From: Rhodospirillaceae bacterium
GTDB taxonomy: Bacteria; Pseudomonadota; Alphaproteobacteria; Azospirillales; Azospirillaceae
Length of the DNA stretch: 64,000 nucleotides
Assembly (NCBI GenBank): GCA_029267445.1
Contig: JAJUIU010000009.1
Coordinates: 1-64,000, forward strand
Direction: 5' to 3'
Shown: positions 1 to 9,875 of the stretch, piece by piece
Layout: each line of letters opens with the position of its first letter
Position numbering within the stretch: position 1 is the first letter of the stretch
Translations under genes and position numbers: made by a program
The notes under the pieces: generated by a model
The model's database searches: none
What the model saw: the letters and a program-made list of their open reading frames with translations, nothing else
What the model was told of the DNA's origin: nothing

Positions 1-10
1 CAGCCACGCC

Positions 11-87
<77 letters not shown>

Positions 88-93
88 AACACA

Positions 94-128
94 AAAGCCG
101 CCGCAGGCCGACAGCCCGCGGCGGCTTT
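94..128 (+). terminator. Terminator after the tRNA
   Basis: An 11-bp perfect stem (94-104 with 118-128, AAAGCCGCCGC/GCGGCGGCTTT) follows the tRNA by six bases; the second arm ends in TTT and a CTTTT run follows shortly after. The hairpin begins inside the 30-bp repeat, so the repeat supplies the first part of the left arm. Confidence 0.75.
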
Positions 129-383
129 CGCTTTTGCGGCCGGACCGCACGCCGCGCGATCGGCTGAACGCCGGGTCGGCAGTTTCCCCGCCAGGTCAGC
201 ACGGCCACTGTCCCGTCCATCCTCAGATAAGTTGGCCCCGCGCCCCATTCGTCACGCCCTCGGTCAAATATCGGCGCGTCCTCGGCGGTCGCTCGGCATT
301 CGCCGCCGGATTCCTGTTCTGCGCCGGCGCCCGCCGCTGTAGGAGGCTCCGGACCGGCTCCGCGCCTTCCGACCAGGAATCCC

Positions 384-851
384 ATGACCCATTCACTGAA
401 CATCAATGGCAGGACCGTCATCATCGACGCGGATGGCGACACCCCACTACTCTGGGCCTTGCGCGACGGCGCCGGCCTGACCGGAACCAAGTATGGCTGC
501 GGCATCGGCGCCTGCGGGGCCTGTACCGTCCACATCGACGGTGCCGCGGTTCGCAGCTGTGGGGTGACGATTGCCGAAGCGGTCGGAACGCGCATCACGA
601 CGATCGAGGGGCTCTCACCGGATCGATCCCACCCGGTGCAGCGGGCCTGGTTGGCCGAGCAGGTCCCGCAGTGCGGCTACTGCCAGTCCGGCATGATCAT
701 GACGGCGGCCGCCTTGCTGAAGGAGACGCCACAGCCCACGGACGACGAGATCGCGGCCGCGATGACGAACCGGTGCCGCCGCGGCACCTACCCCCGCGTG
801 GCGCGGGCGATCAAACGCGCCTCCGGACAGGGCGCGGAGGGCGTCCGATGA
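384..851 (+). CDS. (2Fe-2S) small subunit of a molybdenum hydroxylase (IorA/CoxS type)
   Basis: The 155-residue protein has the two-cluster architecture of xanthine oxidase-family small subunits: a plant-type ferredoxin cluster at C39, C44, C47 and C59, and a helical second cluster with C97-GY-C100. It should pass electrons from the molybdenum cofactor of the next gene's product to an acceptor. The closing motif normally reads CRCGTY, but here it is C131-R-R133-G-T-Y, so the fourth ligand of the second cluster is missing. No medium FAD subunit is adjacent, as in isoquinoline oxidoreductase-like two-subunit enzymes. Its stop overlaps the next start by four bases (ATGA). Bases 129-383 upstream hold no convincing gene. 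Confidence 0.93.
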   Translation: MTHSLNINGRTVIIDADGDTPLLWALRDGAGLTGTKYGCGIGACGACTVHIDGAAVRSCGVTIAEAVGTRITTIEGLSPDRSHPVQRAWLAEQVPQCGYCQSGMIMTAAALLKETPQPTDDEIAAAMTNRCRRGTYPRVARAIKRASGQGAEGVR

Positions 852-3055
852 CGATGCCGAATGCTTTCACCCGCCGCGGCTTCCTGAAGGCGGCAGGGGC
901 GGGACTGGTGCTGGGTGTGGTCGGCGGTCCCGGCCGATCCCTGGCCGCCGTCCGCCCCGACGGGGCCGGCGATGCCATCGTGAACCTTTGGCTCCATATC
1001 GGCGCGGACGGCCGGGTCGTCCTTTACAGCAATGCCCAGGAGATGGGGCAGGGCGCCTTCAGTGGCGTCGCCCAGGTCCTGGCGGAGGAGCTCCGCCTTC
1101 CCTGGGAGATCGTGGAGGTCCGGCAGAGCCCCATCACCCCCCCATACGGGGTCAAGGACACGTCCCATTGGACCGGCGGCAGCGCCTCGATCCGCCGGCA
1201 GTGGGACGGACTGCGGATGGCGGGCGCCGCCGCACGGGAGATGCTGATCCAGGCGGGCGCCGCGCGGCTCGGCGTGCCCGTGGAAACCTGCAGGGCGGTG
1301 GACGGGCGGGTGGTCGCCGGCGACGGCCGCGCACTCGCCTATGCCGCGCTTGCGGCCGACGCGGCCGCCCTGCCCGTGCCGGAGAAGCCACGCCTGACTC
1401 CGCGCGCCGACTGGCGCCTGATCGGACAGCCGCTGCCCCGCAAGGATCTTCCGGAAAAGGTGGATGGCAGCGCGGTGTTCGCCGTCGATGTGAAGCTTCC
1501 CGGACTGCTGACGGCGACGATCCGGCAGTCCCCCGTGTTCGGTGGACGCCTCGTGTCGGTCGATCCGGCCCCCGCCCTTGCGGTGCGCGGCGTCCGCCAT
1601 GTCGTTCCGATCACCGGGGTCCGTTTCGACGTGACCTCTCCGCGTGGCCCGCAGCCCTTCGAGATGGCGGACGCCGTCGCGGTCGTCGCGGACACATGGT
1701 GGGCGGCCAAGAAGGGCCTGGACGCGCTGCGGCCCGTCTGGGACACGGCCGGAATTGAGCCGCTGGACACCAGGGGGGTGGAGGCGCTGCTCCGCGCCGG
1801 CCTGGACGCGGAGGGCGAGATCATGGTCGCGGCCCGCGGCGACGATCCGGCGCCGCTGAAGACGGCCCATGACGAAGGCATGGCCCGCGCGGCGCGGATT
1901 TTCACGGCGGATTACGCGACCCCCTATCTGGCGCATGCCCATATGGAGCCGCTGTCGGCGGTGGCGCATGTTCGGCCCGACGCGGTCGAGGTCTGGTCGG
2001 GAAGCCAGTTCGCCACCTCCATCCAGCGCATCCTGTCCGCCATGACCGGGCTGCCGCAGGAGAGCGTCCAGGCGCACACCCTCTATTCCGGCGGGGCGTT
2101 CGGGCGCCGCTATATCAACGATTATGTTGCCCAGGCCGGCTTCATCTCCCGCGCCGTCGGCGCCCCGGTGAAACTGATCTGGAGCCGGGAAGAGGATTTC
2201 GCCCAGGGGCGGTACCGGTCGGCGACGGCGGCCCGCCTCACGGCCGGTCTGGATGCCGCCGGCCTGCCGACAGCGATCCGGATCAGGACGTCGGACACCC
2301 GCGCCAACTCGCGGTTCCGCGTTTCGGCGCCCGGATCGCCGCAGCCGGACCACGCGCCGCCCTACCTGATCGCCGCGTCCCTGACCACGGGCGTGCGCCG
2401 GGAGGAGGTGAGGATTCCCACCGGCCCCTGGCGGGCGCCCGTGGCCAACGCGGCCGCCTTCTACTTCGAAAGCTTCGTGGACGAGCTCGCGGCGGAGGCC
2501 GGCATCGAGCCGCTGGACTACAGGCGTCGTCTGCTCGCCGGCAACCCGCGGGCACTGCGGGTGCTTGAGGCGGCGGCCAGCGCCGCGGGCTGGGGCGGAC
2601 GGCTGCCGGCGGGACGCGGACGCGGCATCGCCATCTTCAACAGCTTCCAGTCGATCTGCGCCCAGGTCGCGGAGGTGTCGGTGATCGAGGATCGCCTGTC
2701 CGTCCACAGGGTCACCTGCGCCATCGACTGCGGCACGGCGGTCAATCCCGACAGCGTGCGCGCCCAGGCCGAAGGCTCCGTCATCATGGCGCTGTCCGCG
2801 ACGCTGGCGGAGAAGGTCGATATCCGGAACGGCGCCGTCGACACCCTGAACTTCGACGCCTATCCGATCCTCGGGCTTGGGCAGACGCCGCGTATCGACG
2901 TCCTCATCCTCGACAGTCCGGACGAGCCCGTGGGCGGCGTCGGCGAGCCGATGACACCGCCCCTGGTGCCCGCGCTGACCAATGCCATCTTCGCGGCCAC
3001 CGGCCGGCGGATTCGGACCCTGCCCGTGTCCGCCCACGGCCTGCGGCTTGCGTGA
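848..3055 (+). CDS. Molybdopterin-binding large subunit of an IorB-like aldehyde/aromatic hydroxylase
   Basis: The 735-residue protein starts with a Tat-type signal ([12 protein letters not shown]), so the enzyme is probably exported folded to the periplasm. An aldehyde-oxidase a/b hammerhead region lies around residues 200-290, followed by the molybdenum-cofactor domains, with SGGAFGRR in the first half and [11 protein letters not shown] near the C terminus. The glutamate of that last motif matches the catalytic Glu of the family. The start at 848 overlaps the small-subunit stop (ATGA), indicating translational coupling. The substrate cannot be read from sequence; isoquinoline-, aldehyde- or nicotinate-type hydroxylation are all possible. 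No XdhC-like maturation gene is adjacent. Confidence 0.93.
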   Translation: MTMPNAFTRRGFLKAAGAGLVLGVVGGPGRSLAAVRPDGAGDAIVNLWLHIGADGRVVLYSNAQEMGQGAFSGVAQVLAEELRLPWEIVEVRQSPITPPYGVKDTSHWTGGSASIRRQWDGLRMAGAAAREMLIQAGAARLGVPVETCRAVDGRVVAGDGRALAYAALAADAAALPVPEKPRLTPRADWRLIGQPLPRKDLPEKVDGSAVFAVDVKLPGLLTATIRQSPVFGGRLVSVDPAPALAVRGVRHVVPITGVRFDVTSPRGPQPFEMADAVAVVADTWWAAKKGLDALRPVWDTAGIEPLDTRGVEALLRAGLDAEGEIMVAARGDDPAPLKTAHDEGMARAARIFTADYATPYLAHAHMEPLSAVAHVRPDAVEVWSGSQFATSIQRILSAMTGLPQESVQAHTLYSGGAFGRRYINDYVAQAGFISRAVGAPVKLIWSREEDFAQGRYRSATAARLTAGLDAAGLPTAIRIRTSDTRANSRFRVSAPGSPQPDHAPPYLIAASLTTGVRREEVRIPTGPWRAPVANAAAFYFESFVDELAAEAGIEPLDYRRRLLAGNPRALRVLEAAASAAGWGGRLPAGRGRGIAIFNSFQSICAQVAEVSVIEDRLSVHRVTCAIDCGTAVNPDSVRAQAEGSVIMALSATLAEKVDIRNGAVDTLNFDAYPILGLGQTPRIDVLILDSPDEPVGGVGEPMTPPLVPALTNAIFAATGRRIRTLPVSAHGLRLA

Positions 3056-3383
3056 CGGAAGGGCGGGGGGCCACCATCCCCCGCCACCGTTCCCGCCATC
3101 CGTCGCACCGATCCTCCGGTGGCGGTGGCGCATGCTTGGAAATCTGGAGGATCGTTGCGCTCGCCGGACTGTTTGCGGGAATGTAAATACAGAGAAAAGA
3201 GCCATCAGGAATGCGAACTAATGTAAATCGGTCTGGTTAATGAAAATCATGTATCGAATTGGTCACGATTCTGGTTGATCTTCGGTTATGTTTCACTTTC
3301 GTGTTGTCGGGTTTTTCTAGAGGGAATTAGCTCCACTCCGATCTGGTGTACCGCCAGTCTGTTCGTTCGAGTGGAGGCTTCAC
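3056..3383. other. 328-bp intergenic region, AT-rich in its second half
   Basis: A GC hairpin lies just after the large-subunit stop (about 3064-3085, GGCGGGG pairing with CCCCGCC) and may end the hydroxylase operon, but it has no T-run. From about 3180 to 3310 the base composition drops sharply, with runs such as TAATGAAAATCATG. This is the likely promoter region of the receptor gene at 3384. No gene is seen. Confidence 0.5.
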
Positions 3384-6374
3384 GTGAAAGGGAAGGTTCT
3401 GCGGCGTCAGCTGCTGCTGACGACGGTATTCAATCAGTTCATGCGGGCGGCCGGCATCGGCGTCGTCACCGCCCTGGCGATGGCCGGGACGGCCGTTCCC
3501 GCCCAGGCGCAGCAGAAGACCGGCGCCTTCGTATCCGGCCAGGTGGTCGACCAGGCCGGCGCGCCGGTGGCCGGCGCCCGCGTCACGCTGTCCTCGTCCT
3601 CGACCGGCTACAGCCGCACGATCACGACCGAGGCCGACGGCCGCTACCGCTTCCCCTCCGTGCCGTTCGGCGCCTACGAACTGACGGCGACGGCCGACGG
3701 ATTCCGCGCCATCGAACCGGCGCCGATCACGGCCAGCGTCGATGACGCCACCTTCGACATCGCCCTGGCCCGCACCGGAGCCCCGGAGGAGATCGTCGTC
3801 ACCGGCGTGCGGCGCACACTGACCCAGTCTGCCACGACCGCCGGCATCACGGTCGACGTGACGGAGCTGTCCGGCCGGGTGCCGGTGGGCCGCGACGTGA
3901 ACGCCATCGCGCTGCTTGCCCCGACGGCCGTGCAGGGCGACGGCGGCCTCGCGGCGGGCACCCGCGGCGGACGCAGCCTGATCTCGTTGGGCGGCGCGTC
4001 GGTGGCCGAGAACGTCTATTACGTCAACGGCCTCAGCGTCACCGACTCCCGCAACCTGCTGGGCGGCTCGCAGCCCCCGTTCGAGTTCCTTGACCAGGTC
4101 CAGATCAAGAGCGGCGGGTACGAGGCCGAGTACGGGCGCACCACCGGCGGCGCCATCGTCGCCACCACCAAGCGCGGCACCAACGAGTTCCGCTTCGGCG
4201 CATCGGGTTACTTCACGCCCGACGCGCTGCGCGGCGGCTACTCGGACCTCTACACGGGAAACAACACCTCGTTCGGCCACACCCGGAAGCAGACCAACTG
4301 GGAGGGCAACATCTACGCGAGCGGCCCGCTGGTCGAGGACCGGGTGTTCTTCTACGCGCTGGTTTCCCCGCGCAAGGTCGAGGAGACCGGTCGCGGCTCC
4401 GACCAGGGGACCCTCGCCGAGTTCGAGGAGTCCACGCCCTTCTACGGCGCGCGCGTCGACGCAAACATCTTCGAGGGTCACCGGGTCGACTACACCTTCT
4501 TCCGGAACAAATCGACCAATACGCGGACGACTTACACTTGGTCACCGACAACGGGGCGCGGCGACCTCCGCGGCACGCGTGACGAGGAGTCCGGTGGTGA
4601 CAACCACATCGTCCGCTACGCGGCGGAGCTGGCGGACTGGGCGACCCTGTCCGCGACCTATGGACGGTACGAGTTCAACCAGACGGACATCGTCTCCGAC
4701 GACAACATTCCGCTGGTCCAGGACCTGCGTAGCGGCCCCGCCAGGCTGATCACCCGTCAGACGGTCGGCGGTCCGGTCGAGAACGGCCGTGACGTCCGTG
4801 ACCAGTACCGGCTGGATGCGGACTTCTACTTCGACCTGGCCGGCAGCCACCGGCTCCGCGTCGGTGTCGACCTGGAGGAGCTGGAGACGGTCAACCGGTC
4901 CGACTACACCGGCACGGAGGACGCCTTCTTCCGCCTCCGGCGTCTCGCGAACGGGACGGAGGTGGTCGACGTGCAGACCTACCGCCTGCGTTCCAACGTC
5001 AAGACCGAGAACGCGGCCTTCTACATCCAGGACAGCTGGAAGCTGCTGAACGACCGGCTGACGCTGGATCTGGGCCTGCGCTACGACATGTTCGAGGCGT
5101 TCAACACGAACGGCGAGAGCTTCGTCAAGATCGACGATCAGTTCGCGCCGCGCCTTGGCGTCTCCTATGATCTCACCGAGGACGGCAAGCACCAGGTCTA
5201 CGGCTTCTACGGCCGCTACTACCTGCCGATCGCCACCAACACCAACGCCCGTCTGGCCGGCAGCGAGCTGTTCACCCTTGAGCGCTATCAGCTCCTGGGC
5301 CTGAATCCGGACAACACGCCGCGTCTGGGCGCGCTCCTGGCCCGGAACGTGATCGGCGACGGTTCCGTGGCGGATGCGCGCACCATCACCGACCAGGGCC
5401 TGGAGGCCATGTACGACGAGGAGTTCATCGCGGGCTACCGACTGAACCTGGATGAATGGAACTTCGGCGTGCGGGCCACGTATCGCGACCTGAAGAGCAC
5501 CATCGAGGACACGGCCCTGGCCGAGGTTCTCCGCGAATACTGCCGCAACCGCGGCATCGCGGTCACCGATGCCACCTGCAACGGCGCCTACGCCCTGGAC
5601 AGCGAAACCCCCAACTACTTCCTGTTCAACCCGGGCCGGGGCGCCACCCTGTTCTGGGATCTGGACGGCAACGGCTCGCTCGAGCGGCTCAACTTCACGG
5701 AACGGGACATCACCCAGCCCGCGGCGAAGCGTGAGTACACGGCGCTCGAGTTCACCTTCGAACGGCCGTTCGACGGCGATTGGGGCCTGCAGGGGTCCTA
5801 TGTGCTGTCCTACTCGAAGGGCAACTACGAGGGGCCGGTCAAGTCCGACATCGACCAGGACGATCCGTCCATCACCCAGGACTTCGACCACATCAACAGC
5901 ATGCTGAACGCGGATGGCTACCTGCCGAACGACAGGCGGCACACCTTCAAGCTGTTCGGCACCTACAGCCCGTTCGAGAACTTCCAGATCGGCGCCAACG
6001 TGCTCCTGCAGTCCGGGCGTCCGCTGTCCTGCATCGGTTACCAGCCGCTGCAGACGCCGGGCACCGCAGGCTCGTCTCCCAGCGGTTTCGCCTGCCTGCG
6101 GGCCGATGGCACGTATGAGCAGCTGAGCCGCGGCAAGGCCGGTCGGACCGAATGGCGCGAACGGGTGGACCTGCAGTTCGCCTACAAGCTCCAGACGGAG
6201 CTGCCGGGCGAGGCCATGGTCACGCTCGACCTGTCCAACGTGTTCGATCAGAAGAACGTGCTGTCGCGGGTGGAGTACCGGGAGCTGTCGTTCCAGCCGA
6301 CCCGCAACTTCCTCCAGCCGAACGACGTCGAAGCGCCGTTCAGCGCCCGCTTCGGCCTGTCCTACAGGTACTGA
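3384..6374 (+). CDS. TonB-dependent outer-membrane receptor with N-terminal carboxypeptidase-regulatory-like domain
   Basis: The 996-residue product has a signal peptide ending at AQA (about residue 42), a CarboxypepD_reg-like beta-sandwich (about 48-128, DQAGAPVAGARVTL to ALART), a TonB-box-like EEIVVTG at 135-141, a plug domain to about 265 and a long beta-barrel ending in an aromatic residue (SYRY). This is the Oar-like receptor class, energised by TonB/ExbBD for uptake of large or scarce substrates. The start is GTG, supported by GGAGG at 3373-3377 six bases upstream. The ligand is unknown; the neighbouring hydroxylase and ToxR-like regulator suggest one uptake-and-oxidation unit, but that is inference. 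Confidence 0.93.
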   Translation: MKGKVLRRQLLLTTVFNQFMRAAGIGVVTALAMAGTAVPAQAQQKTGAFVSGQVVDQAGAPVAGARVTLSSSSTGYSRTITTEADGRYRFPSVPFGAYELTATADGFRAIEPAPITASVDDATFDIALARTGAPEEIVVTGVRRTLTQSATTAGITVDVTELSGRVPVGRDVNAIALLAPTAVQGDGGLAAGTRGGRSLISLGGASVAENVYYVNGLSVTDSRNLLGGSQPPFEFLDQVQIKSGGYEAEYGRTTGGAIVATTKRGTNEFRFGASGYFTPDALRGGYSDLYTGNNTSFGHTRKQTNWEGNIYASGPLVEDRVFFYALVSPRKVEETGRGSDQGTLAEFEESTPFYGARVDANIFEGHRVDYTFFRNKSTNTRTTYTWSPTTGRGDLRGTRDEESGGDNHIVRYAAELADWATLSATYGRYEFNQTDIVSDDNIPLVQDLRSGPARLITRQTVGGPVENGRDVRDQYRLDADFYFDLAGSHRLRVGVDLEELETVNRSDYTGTEDAFFRLRRLANGTEVVDVQTYRLRSNVKTENAAFYIQDSWKLLNDRLTLDLGLRYDMFEAFNTNGESFVKIDDQFAPRLGVSYDLTEDGKHQVYGFYGRYYLPIATNTNARLAGSELFTLERYQLLGLNPDNTPRLGALLARNVIGDGSVADARTITDQGLEAMYDEEFIAGYRLNLDEWNFGVRATYRDLKSTIEDTALAEVLREYCRNRGIAVTDATCNGAYALDSETPNYFLFNPGRGATLFWDLDGNGSLERLNFTERDITQPAAKREYTALEFTFERPFDGDWGLQGSYVLSYSKGNYEGPVKSDIDQDDPSITQDFDHINSMLNADGYLPNDRRHTFKLFGTYSPFENFQIGANVLLQSGRPLSCIGYQPLQTPGTAGSSPSGFACLRADGTYEQLSRGKAGRTEWRERVDLQFAYKLQTELPGEAMVTLDLSNVFDQKNVLSRVEYRELSFQPTRNFLQPNDVEAPFSARFGLSYRY

Positions 6375-6424
6375 TCGGCGATCTCCCGCGGGCCGGCACG
6401 CGTAGGGTTGCCGGCCAGACCTTG

Positions 6425-6464
6425 GCCCGCCCCGGAGCCTACAGGCACCGGGGCGGGCTATTTT
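6425..6464 (+). terminator. Rho-independent terminator of the receptor gene
   Basis: A perfect 11-bp stem (6425-6435 with 6448-6458, GCCCGCCCCGG/CCGGGGCGGGC) with a 12-nt loop is followed by TATTTT. It lies 50 bases after the receptor stop and before the convergent regulator gene. Confidence 0.9.
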
Positions 6465-6493
6465 CGTTCACCGTCGACCCGGCGCCCCTGGGG

Positions 6494-8674
6494 CTAGTAC
6501 AGCGAGGCGGTGGCGAGATCGATCGTCAGGTCATGCATCGGGTACGCGATCTCGCGCGAACCCGGGCGGACCGAGAAGCCCAACGGGCCCATGGTTCCCC
6601 CTTCGAGCTGGGTGACCAGGTTCTCCTCGCCCGATCCGGTCTCCAGCGTGAAGACATCCACCGCCGTCGGTTGGGCGTTGTTGAAGCGGGTGCCGTATAT
6701 GGTGTCGCCGACGAGGGTCCATTGGCTGTAGCCGGGCGATGCGCCCGCCGCTTGTACCACCTCGTCGGCCCTGGACAGATCGGCGACCGGTCGTCGCGCA
6801 TAGCCGCCCTTCTCGAGTTCCAGATAGACGTGCCGGCTGTCCGGATGGGTGGCGACACCGTAGACGCCCGGGCCGGTCACCGCCCTGGACGGCGTGTCGC
6901 CGTTCCGCTCCGCCTGGAAGACGCGCCACTCCCCGTCGCGGCTTCCGGCGTAGAGCAGACCGCCGTCCGGCAACCACGCCACCATGCGCTTCGATCCGCC
7001 GTCCCCTGTCACGCGCTCGGTGGTCAGGGTGGCGGTATCCGCGACATAGATGTCCGTGGCGCCCTTGACGGTCGCGATGAAGGCGACGAACCTGCCGTCG
7101 AAGGACCAGCGGATCGCGAGGATCCGGGCGGCATCCACATGGCTGACGCGGCGCGGCTGCCCGTCCGCCTCCACGGTCCAGAGTTCCGCGCCGCCCGTCC
7201 GGCCGGACGCGAAGGCCACGGTCCGGCCATCCGGGGACCATTCCGGGAAGGTGTCGAAGGATCGCGAGGCGACCAGTTCCACCGGCGGCATGTCCGGTGC
7301 CGTCGGGCGGGCCATCATCCGCGTCGTCATCTCGATGGATTCGACCAGCAGGGCGTCCGCTCCCAGCGGGGCGATTCGGCCGACCTCGATACCGCTGAAG
7401 CTGATCGGCGAGCATGAGGACCCGTCGACCGGCGTCCAACGGACCCCGGGACGGCCATCGCGGATGGTCGAGACCAGAAGAGCCTGCTGTGCCGCATCCC
7501 AGGACAGGTCGCGGACCAGCGGGTAGACCTGCGGCAGCACCGTAACCGCCCGCGTGCGGACATTGACGAGATGGATGCGGGCCTCGGATGCGCCGGTGTC
7601 GCGGACGAAGGCGATGCTGTCGAGGCGCTGGCTGTAGCGGGGCATCCAGTCCCCGCCCTTGGCGCCCGCGGGCACCGTCAGCGCCGTTTTGACGCCATCG
7701 CGCAACGAGAGCAGCGCCAGCCGGTCGGGCGTTCCGTCGGCCATGCCCTCGCTGAACACCAGCGTCTCGTTGTCGATCCAGGTCAAGCCGGCGGCGGCCG
7801 GGACCCGCAGCGGCCCGTCGCACCGTCCGATCTGGCGCGCTTGGTCGCCAGGGCGGGCGATCATGTAGACGCGGCAGGGTTCGCCCGGCCGGTCCCGGAG
7901 AAAGGCGAGGCGGCTCCCGTCGGGGGACCATGCGGGCGCGAAGTCGCGATCTGGCCCGCTGGTCAGCTGGCGCACGGTGCCCTCGACCACCGCCTGCTCG
8001 AACAGGTCGTAATCAACGGGGCCCGACGCGCGTGCGTATACCACCACGCCGCCGCCGGGCGCCGGCGCCGGATTGAACTCGGCGCCAAGGTCCGTGGTGA
8101 AGGGGCGGACCTCGCCGATGCGGGGAGGCGACGGCGGGGCGTTTCCGGCACCGGTCCCGGCGAACAGCATCCAGGCGGCGGCCGCCAGAACGGGAACCGC
8201 CACGCCGGAAAGCAGCAAGGCCCGCGCGGTGGGGCGGAAGCCCCGCCGCGCGTGGACAGGCGCGGGAAGCGGGGGCGGCGATTCCTCGGCCGGCGTGGCG
8301 GCGGCAGAGTCGCCGACGGACTGATCCGGGGCCGGTTCTCCGCCCGCGACCGTCAGGCTGTAACCGATCCGGGGGATCGTCCGAACCTCCACCCGCGCGG
8401 CGTCGTCGGGCGCCATGGCGAGCGAGCGGCGCAGCAGCGAAATGCAGCGGGTCAGAACGTCGGGGCTGACATTGCGATGTCCCCAACAGCGGTCGAGCAA
8501 CTCGTCCTTGCCGACGGTGCGCCCTGCCGACGCCGCCAGGGCGACCAGCACCTGCATCACCTTGGGTTCCAGGCGCGTGCTCGCGCCATCCAGCGACAAC
8601 TCGCTGAGGGATGGGCGGACCATCCAGGGGCCAAGCCGGAAATCCGCTTCTTTGCTCAAGTCGACGACATCCAT
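6494..8674 (-). CDS. ToxR/CadC-like membrane regulator with C-terminal WD40/TolB-like beta-propeller
   Basis: The protein (726 residues from the chosen start) begins with an OmpR-type winged helix (about 10-107, LEPKVMQVLVALAASAG through RTIPRIGYSL), continues through a proline-rich linker and one membrane span (about 150-175, ALLLSGVAVPVLAAAAWMLF), and ends in a large propeller with repeated blades such as PEWSPDGRTVAFASG. The architecture implies a sensor in the periplasm and DNA binding in the cytoplasm. A GTG at 8761 would add 29 residues; the ATG at 8674 is preferred because the family begins just before the winged helix and because long inverted repeats, more likely operators, occupy the extension. 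It is convergent with the receptor gene and may control this block. Confidence 0.88.
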   Translation of the reverse strand: MDVVDLSKEADFRLGPWMVRPSLSELSLDGASTRLEPKVMQVLVALAASAGRTVGKDELLDRCWGHRNVSPDVLTRCISLLRRSLAMAPDDAARVEVRTIPRIGYSLTVAGGEPAPDQSVGDSAAATPAEESPPPLPAPVHARRGFRPTARALLLSGVAVPVLAAAAWMLFAGTGAGNAPPSPPRIGEVRPFTTDLGAEFNPAPAPGGGVVVYARASGPVDYDLFEQAVVEGTVRQLTSGPDRDFAPAWSPDGSRLAFLRDRPGEPCRVYMIARPGDQARQIGRCDGPLRVPAAAGLTWIDNETLVFSEGMADGTPDRLALLSLRDGVKTALTVPAGAKGGDWMPRYSQRLDSIAFVRDTGASEARIHLVNVRTRAVTVLPQVYPLVRDLSWDAAQQALLVSTIRDGRPGVRWTPVDGSSCSPISFSGIEVGRIAPLGADALLVESIEMTTRMMARPTAPDMPPVELVASRSFDTFPEWSPDGRTVAFASGRTGGAELWTVEADGQPRRVSHVDAARILAIRWSFDGRFVAFIATVKGATDIYVADTATLTTERVTGDGGSKRMVAWLPDGGLLYAGSRDGEWRVFQAERNGDTPSRAVTGPGVYGVATHPDSRHVYLELEKGGYARRPVADLSRADEVVQAAGASPGYSQWTLVGDTIYGTRFNNAQPTAVDVFTLETGSGEENLVTQLEGGTMGPLGFSVRPGSREIAYPMHDLTIDLATASLY

Positions 8675-8734
8675 GGGAAGGACCGGCCAGTGGAGTGGAA
8701 GAAGGGGTATGGACGACCGGCGGTGAACCGCTTC

Positions 8735-8760
8735 TGCGGACGGACAGGTGTCCGTCCGCA
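8735..8760. promoter_or_regulatory. 12-bp inverted repeat upstream of the ToxR-like regulator
   Basis: Perfect 12-base arms (8735-8746 TGCGGACGGACA and its complement at 8749-8760) are separated by only two bases. This geometry suits binding by a dimer rather than an RNA hairpin. It lies 60 bases upstream of the preferred start of the regulator gene and may be an autoregulatory operator. Confidence 0.5.
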
Positions 8761-8764
8761 CCGG

Positions 8765-8780
8765 CAGGCGGAACCGCCTG
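8765..8780. promoter_or_regulatory. 7-bp inverted repeat next to the larger palindrome
   Basis: CAGGCGG and CCGCCTG flank a two-base AA spacer, the same two-base spacing as the adjacent 12-bp repeat but with a different sequence. Two such palindromes four bases apart upstream of a regulator gene suggest paired operator sites. Confidence 0.35.
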
Positions 8781-9292
8781 GCGTGCCCGTTCGAACCGGA
8801 GTGAATGAACTCAGATCATGATGACGCCTTTGTAAAAAAAGACGCCACGACCACCGATTGCAGCGCCTGCGATCGGTGGCCCTCCCCAACTAGCGACAAT
8901 AGGGAAGTGACCGTTTCCAGTCCACATCGGGAATGTAACGGCATCATTTCACGACTGCGAAACTTCTACTCCGCACCCTGTGACCAGACTGCTTATTAAG
9001 GTCCCCGACAACGGTGCTGACCTTCGACATTCGCACCCGTTTACCAGCTTCCTCGGCGTTTCCTCGTCGTTCGCTCGGGCGGCCTTGCCGCCACTTCCAC
9101 GATCCGCGCCCTGGAGCGGGGGCCCTGGGAGCGTGAGTTCGATCATCGCGCCCCTCGCGGCGCGGGCCGGGTTCGTACCCGCATCGGCGAAACGAAAGGA
9201 GATATCGGCAACGCCTCGGCCAAACATCAGACATGATGATTACCGCTTTGAATTAGCTTTTGTTTGCGGGGAGTGAAAAAGCGGAGAACATC
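8781..9292. other. Intergenic region of about 510 bp between divergent genes
   Basis: No convincing gene is seen. An 8-bp inverted repeat (CCACCGAT at 8851-8858, ATCGGTGG at 8872-8879) lies near a run of seven A residues (8834-8840). Local composition is less GC-rich than the genes, and 9240-9290 (TTTGAATTAGCTTTTG) is the likely promoter zone for the small gene at 9293. Confidence 0.4.
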
Positions 9293-9508
9293 ATGCAATT
9301 GCGTGCGACCCTCACGGTGGACTTCGAAGCGGAAGACTTCGTCGAAGCCGGAAAGTACCAGGCCGAACTGCGCGACGGGCTCTCGGCGCTCATGGAGCGG
9401 TATCCCGGCTGCAAGCTCGAGTTCCGCGAACGCCGGCAGCGCGATCCGGCATCCAACACCAACAGCCGGATCCCCGCGGTTCTGAACAGGACGATCGTCT
9501 ATGAGTGA
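9293..9508 (+). CDS. Small protein of unknown function (71 aa)
   Basis: The start at 9293 is supported by GCGGAG about eight bases upstream. The protein is charged and probably soluble, with an opening strand (QLRATLTVDFEAEDF), a helix (GKYQAELRDGLSALMERY) and an Arg-rich tail. I do not recognise the family. It overlaps the start of the following winged-helix gene by eight bases, so the two are co-translated and probably work together, for example as regulator and modulator. Confidence 0.6.
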   Translation: MQLRATLTVDFEAEDFVEAGKYQAELRDGLSALMERYPGCKLEFRERRQRDPASNTNSRIPAVLNRTIVYE

Positions 9509-9875
9509 GCCGATCGTCATCCGCCGCCGCCGGTCGCCGCTGCTGGCCTGCCTCGAGGCGCTGCGGACGCTCGACGAGAACATGTCCCTGCGGGCGGCGT
9601 CGGCCCTCCTCTACGTCTCGGAGAACGACGGCATCAGCGTGACGGAGCTCGCGGGCGTGATGGGCGTCAACGTGGCGGGCGTTTCCCGCAAGCTGGCCTA
9701 TCTGGCGGCCCTCGATCCTCCGATGGTCAGCTACGTCGTGCCCGACGACAACCGCCTGCGCCTCGCCGTGCTGACGCCCGACGGCGAGCGGGTGGTCGCC
9801 CGGCTGCAGGGGCTCGTCGGCCAGCCGTCGGCGGCCCGGCCCGCACGGCGGGTGGAGGGCGGAAAGGCCGCCTGA
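9501..9875 (+). CDS. MarR-like winged-helix DNA-binding protein (124 aa)
   Basis: Residues about 25-75 (LRAASALLYVSENDGISVTE, then a helix with GVNVAGVSRKLAYL) form a MarR-type helix-turn-helix, followed by a wing-like segment (VSYVVPDDNRLRLAVLTPDG). The protein is about 20 residues shorter than a standard MarR and lacks the long C-terminal dimer helix, ending instead in a basic Ala/Arg tail. The gene starts inside the preceding small gene and ends in TGATG, which could couple a further reading frame. Confidence 0.7.
   Translation: MSEPIVIRRRRSPLLACLEALRTLDENMSLRAASALLYVSENDGISVTELAGVMGVNVAGVSRKLAYLAALDPPMVSYVVPDDNRLRLAVLTPDGERVVARLQGLVGQPSAARPARRVEGGKAA

Noticed and set aside
788-3205. Very long open frame antisense to the molybdenum hydroxylase large subunit
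   Set aside because: High-GC coding DNA opens antisense frames. The product is Arg/Gly/His-rich without domains, while the plus strand carries clear family motifs. The same reasoning removed long antisense frames over the DUF294 protein, ActB, the SLC13 permease and the RND pump.
8834-8879. Minus-strand hairpin (8872-8879/8851-8858) followed by T7, as a terminator
   Set aside because: About ten bases separate stem and T-run, and no gene upstream on that strand would be terminated.
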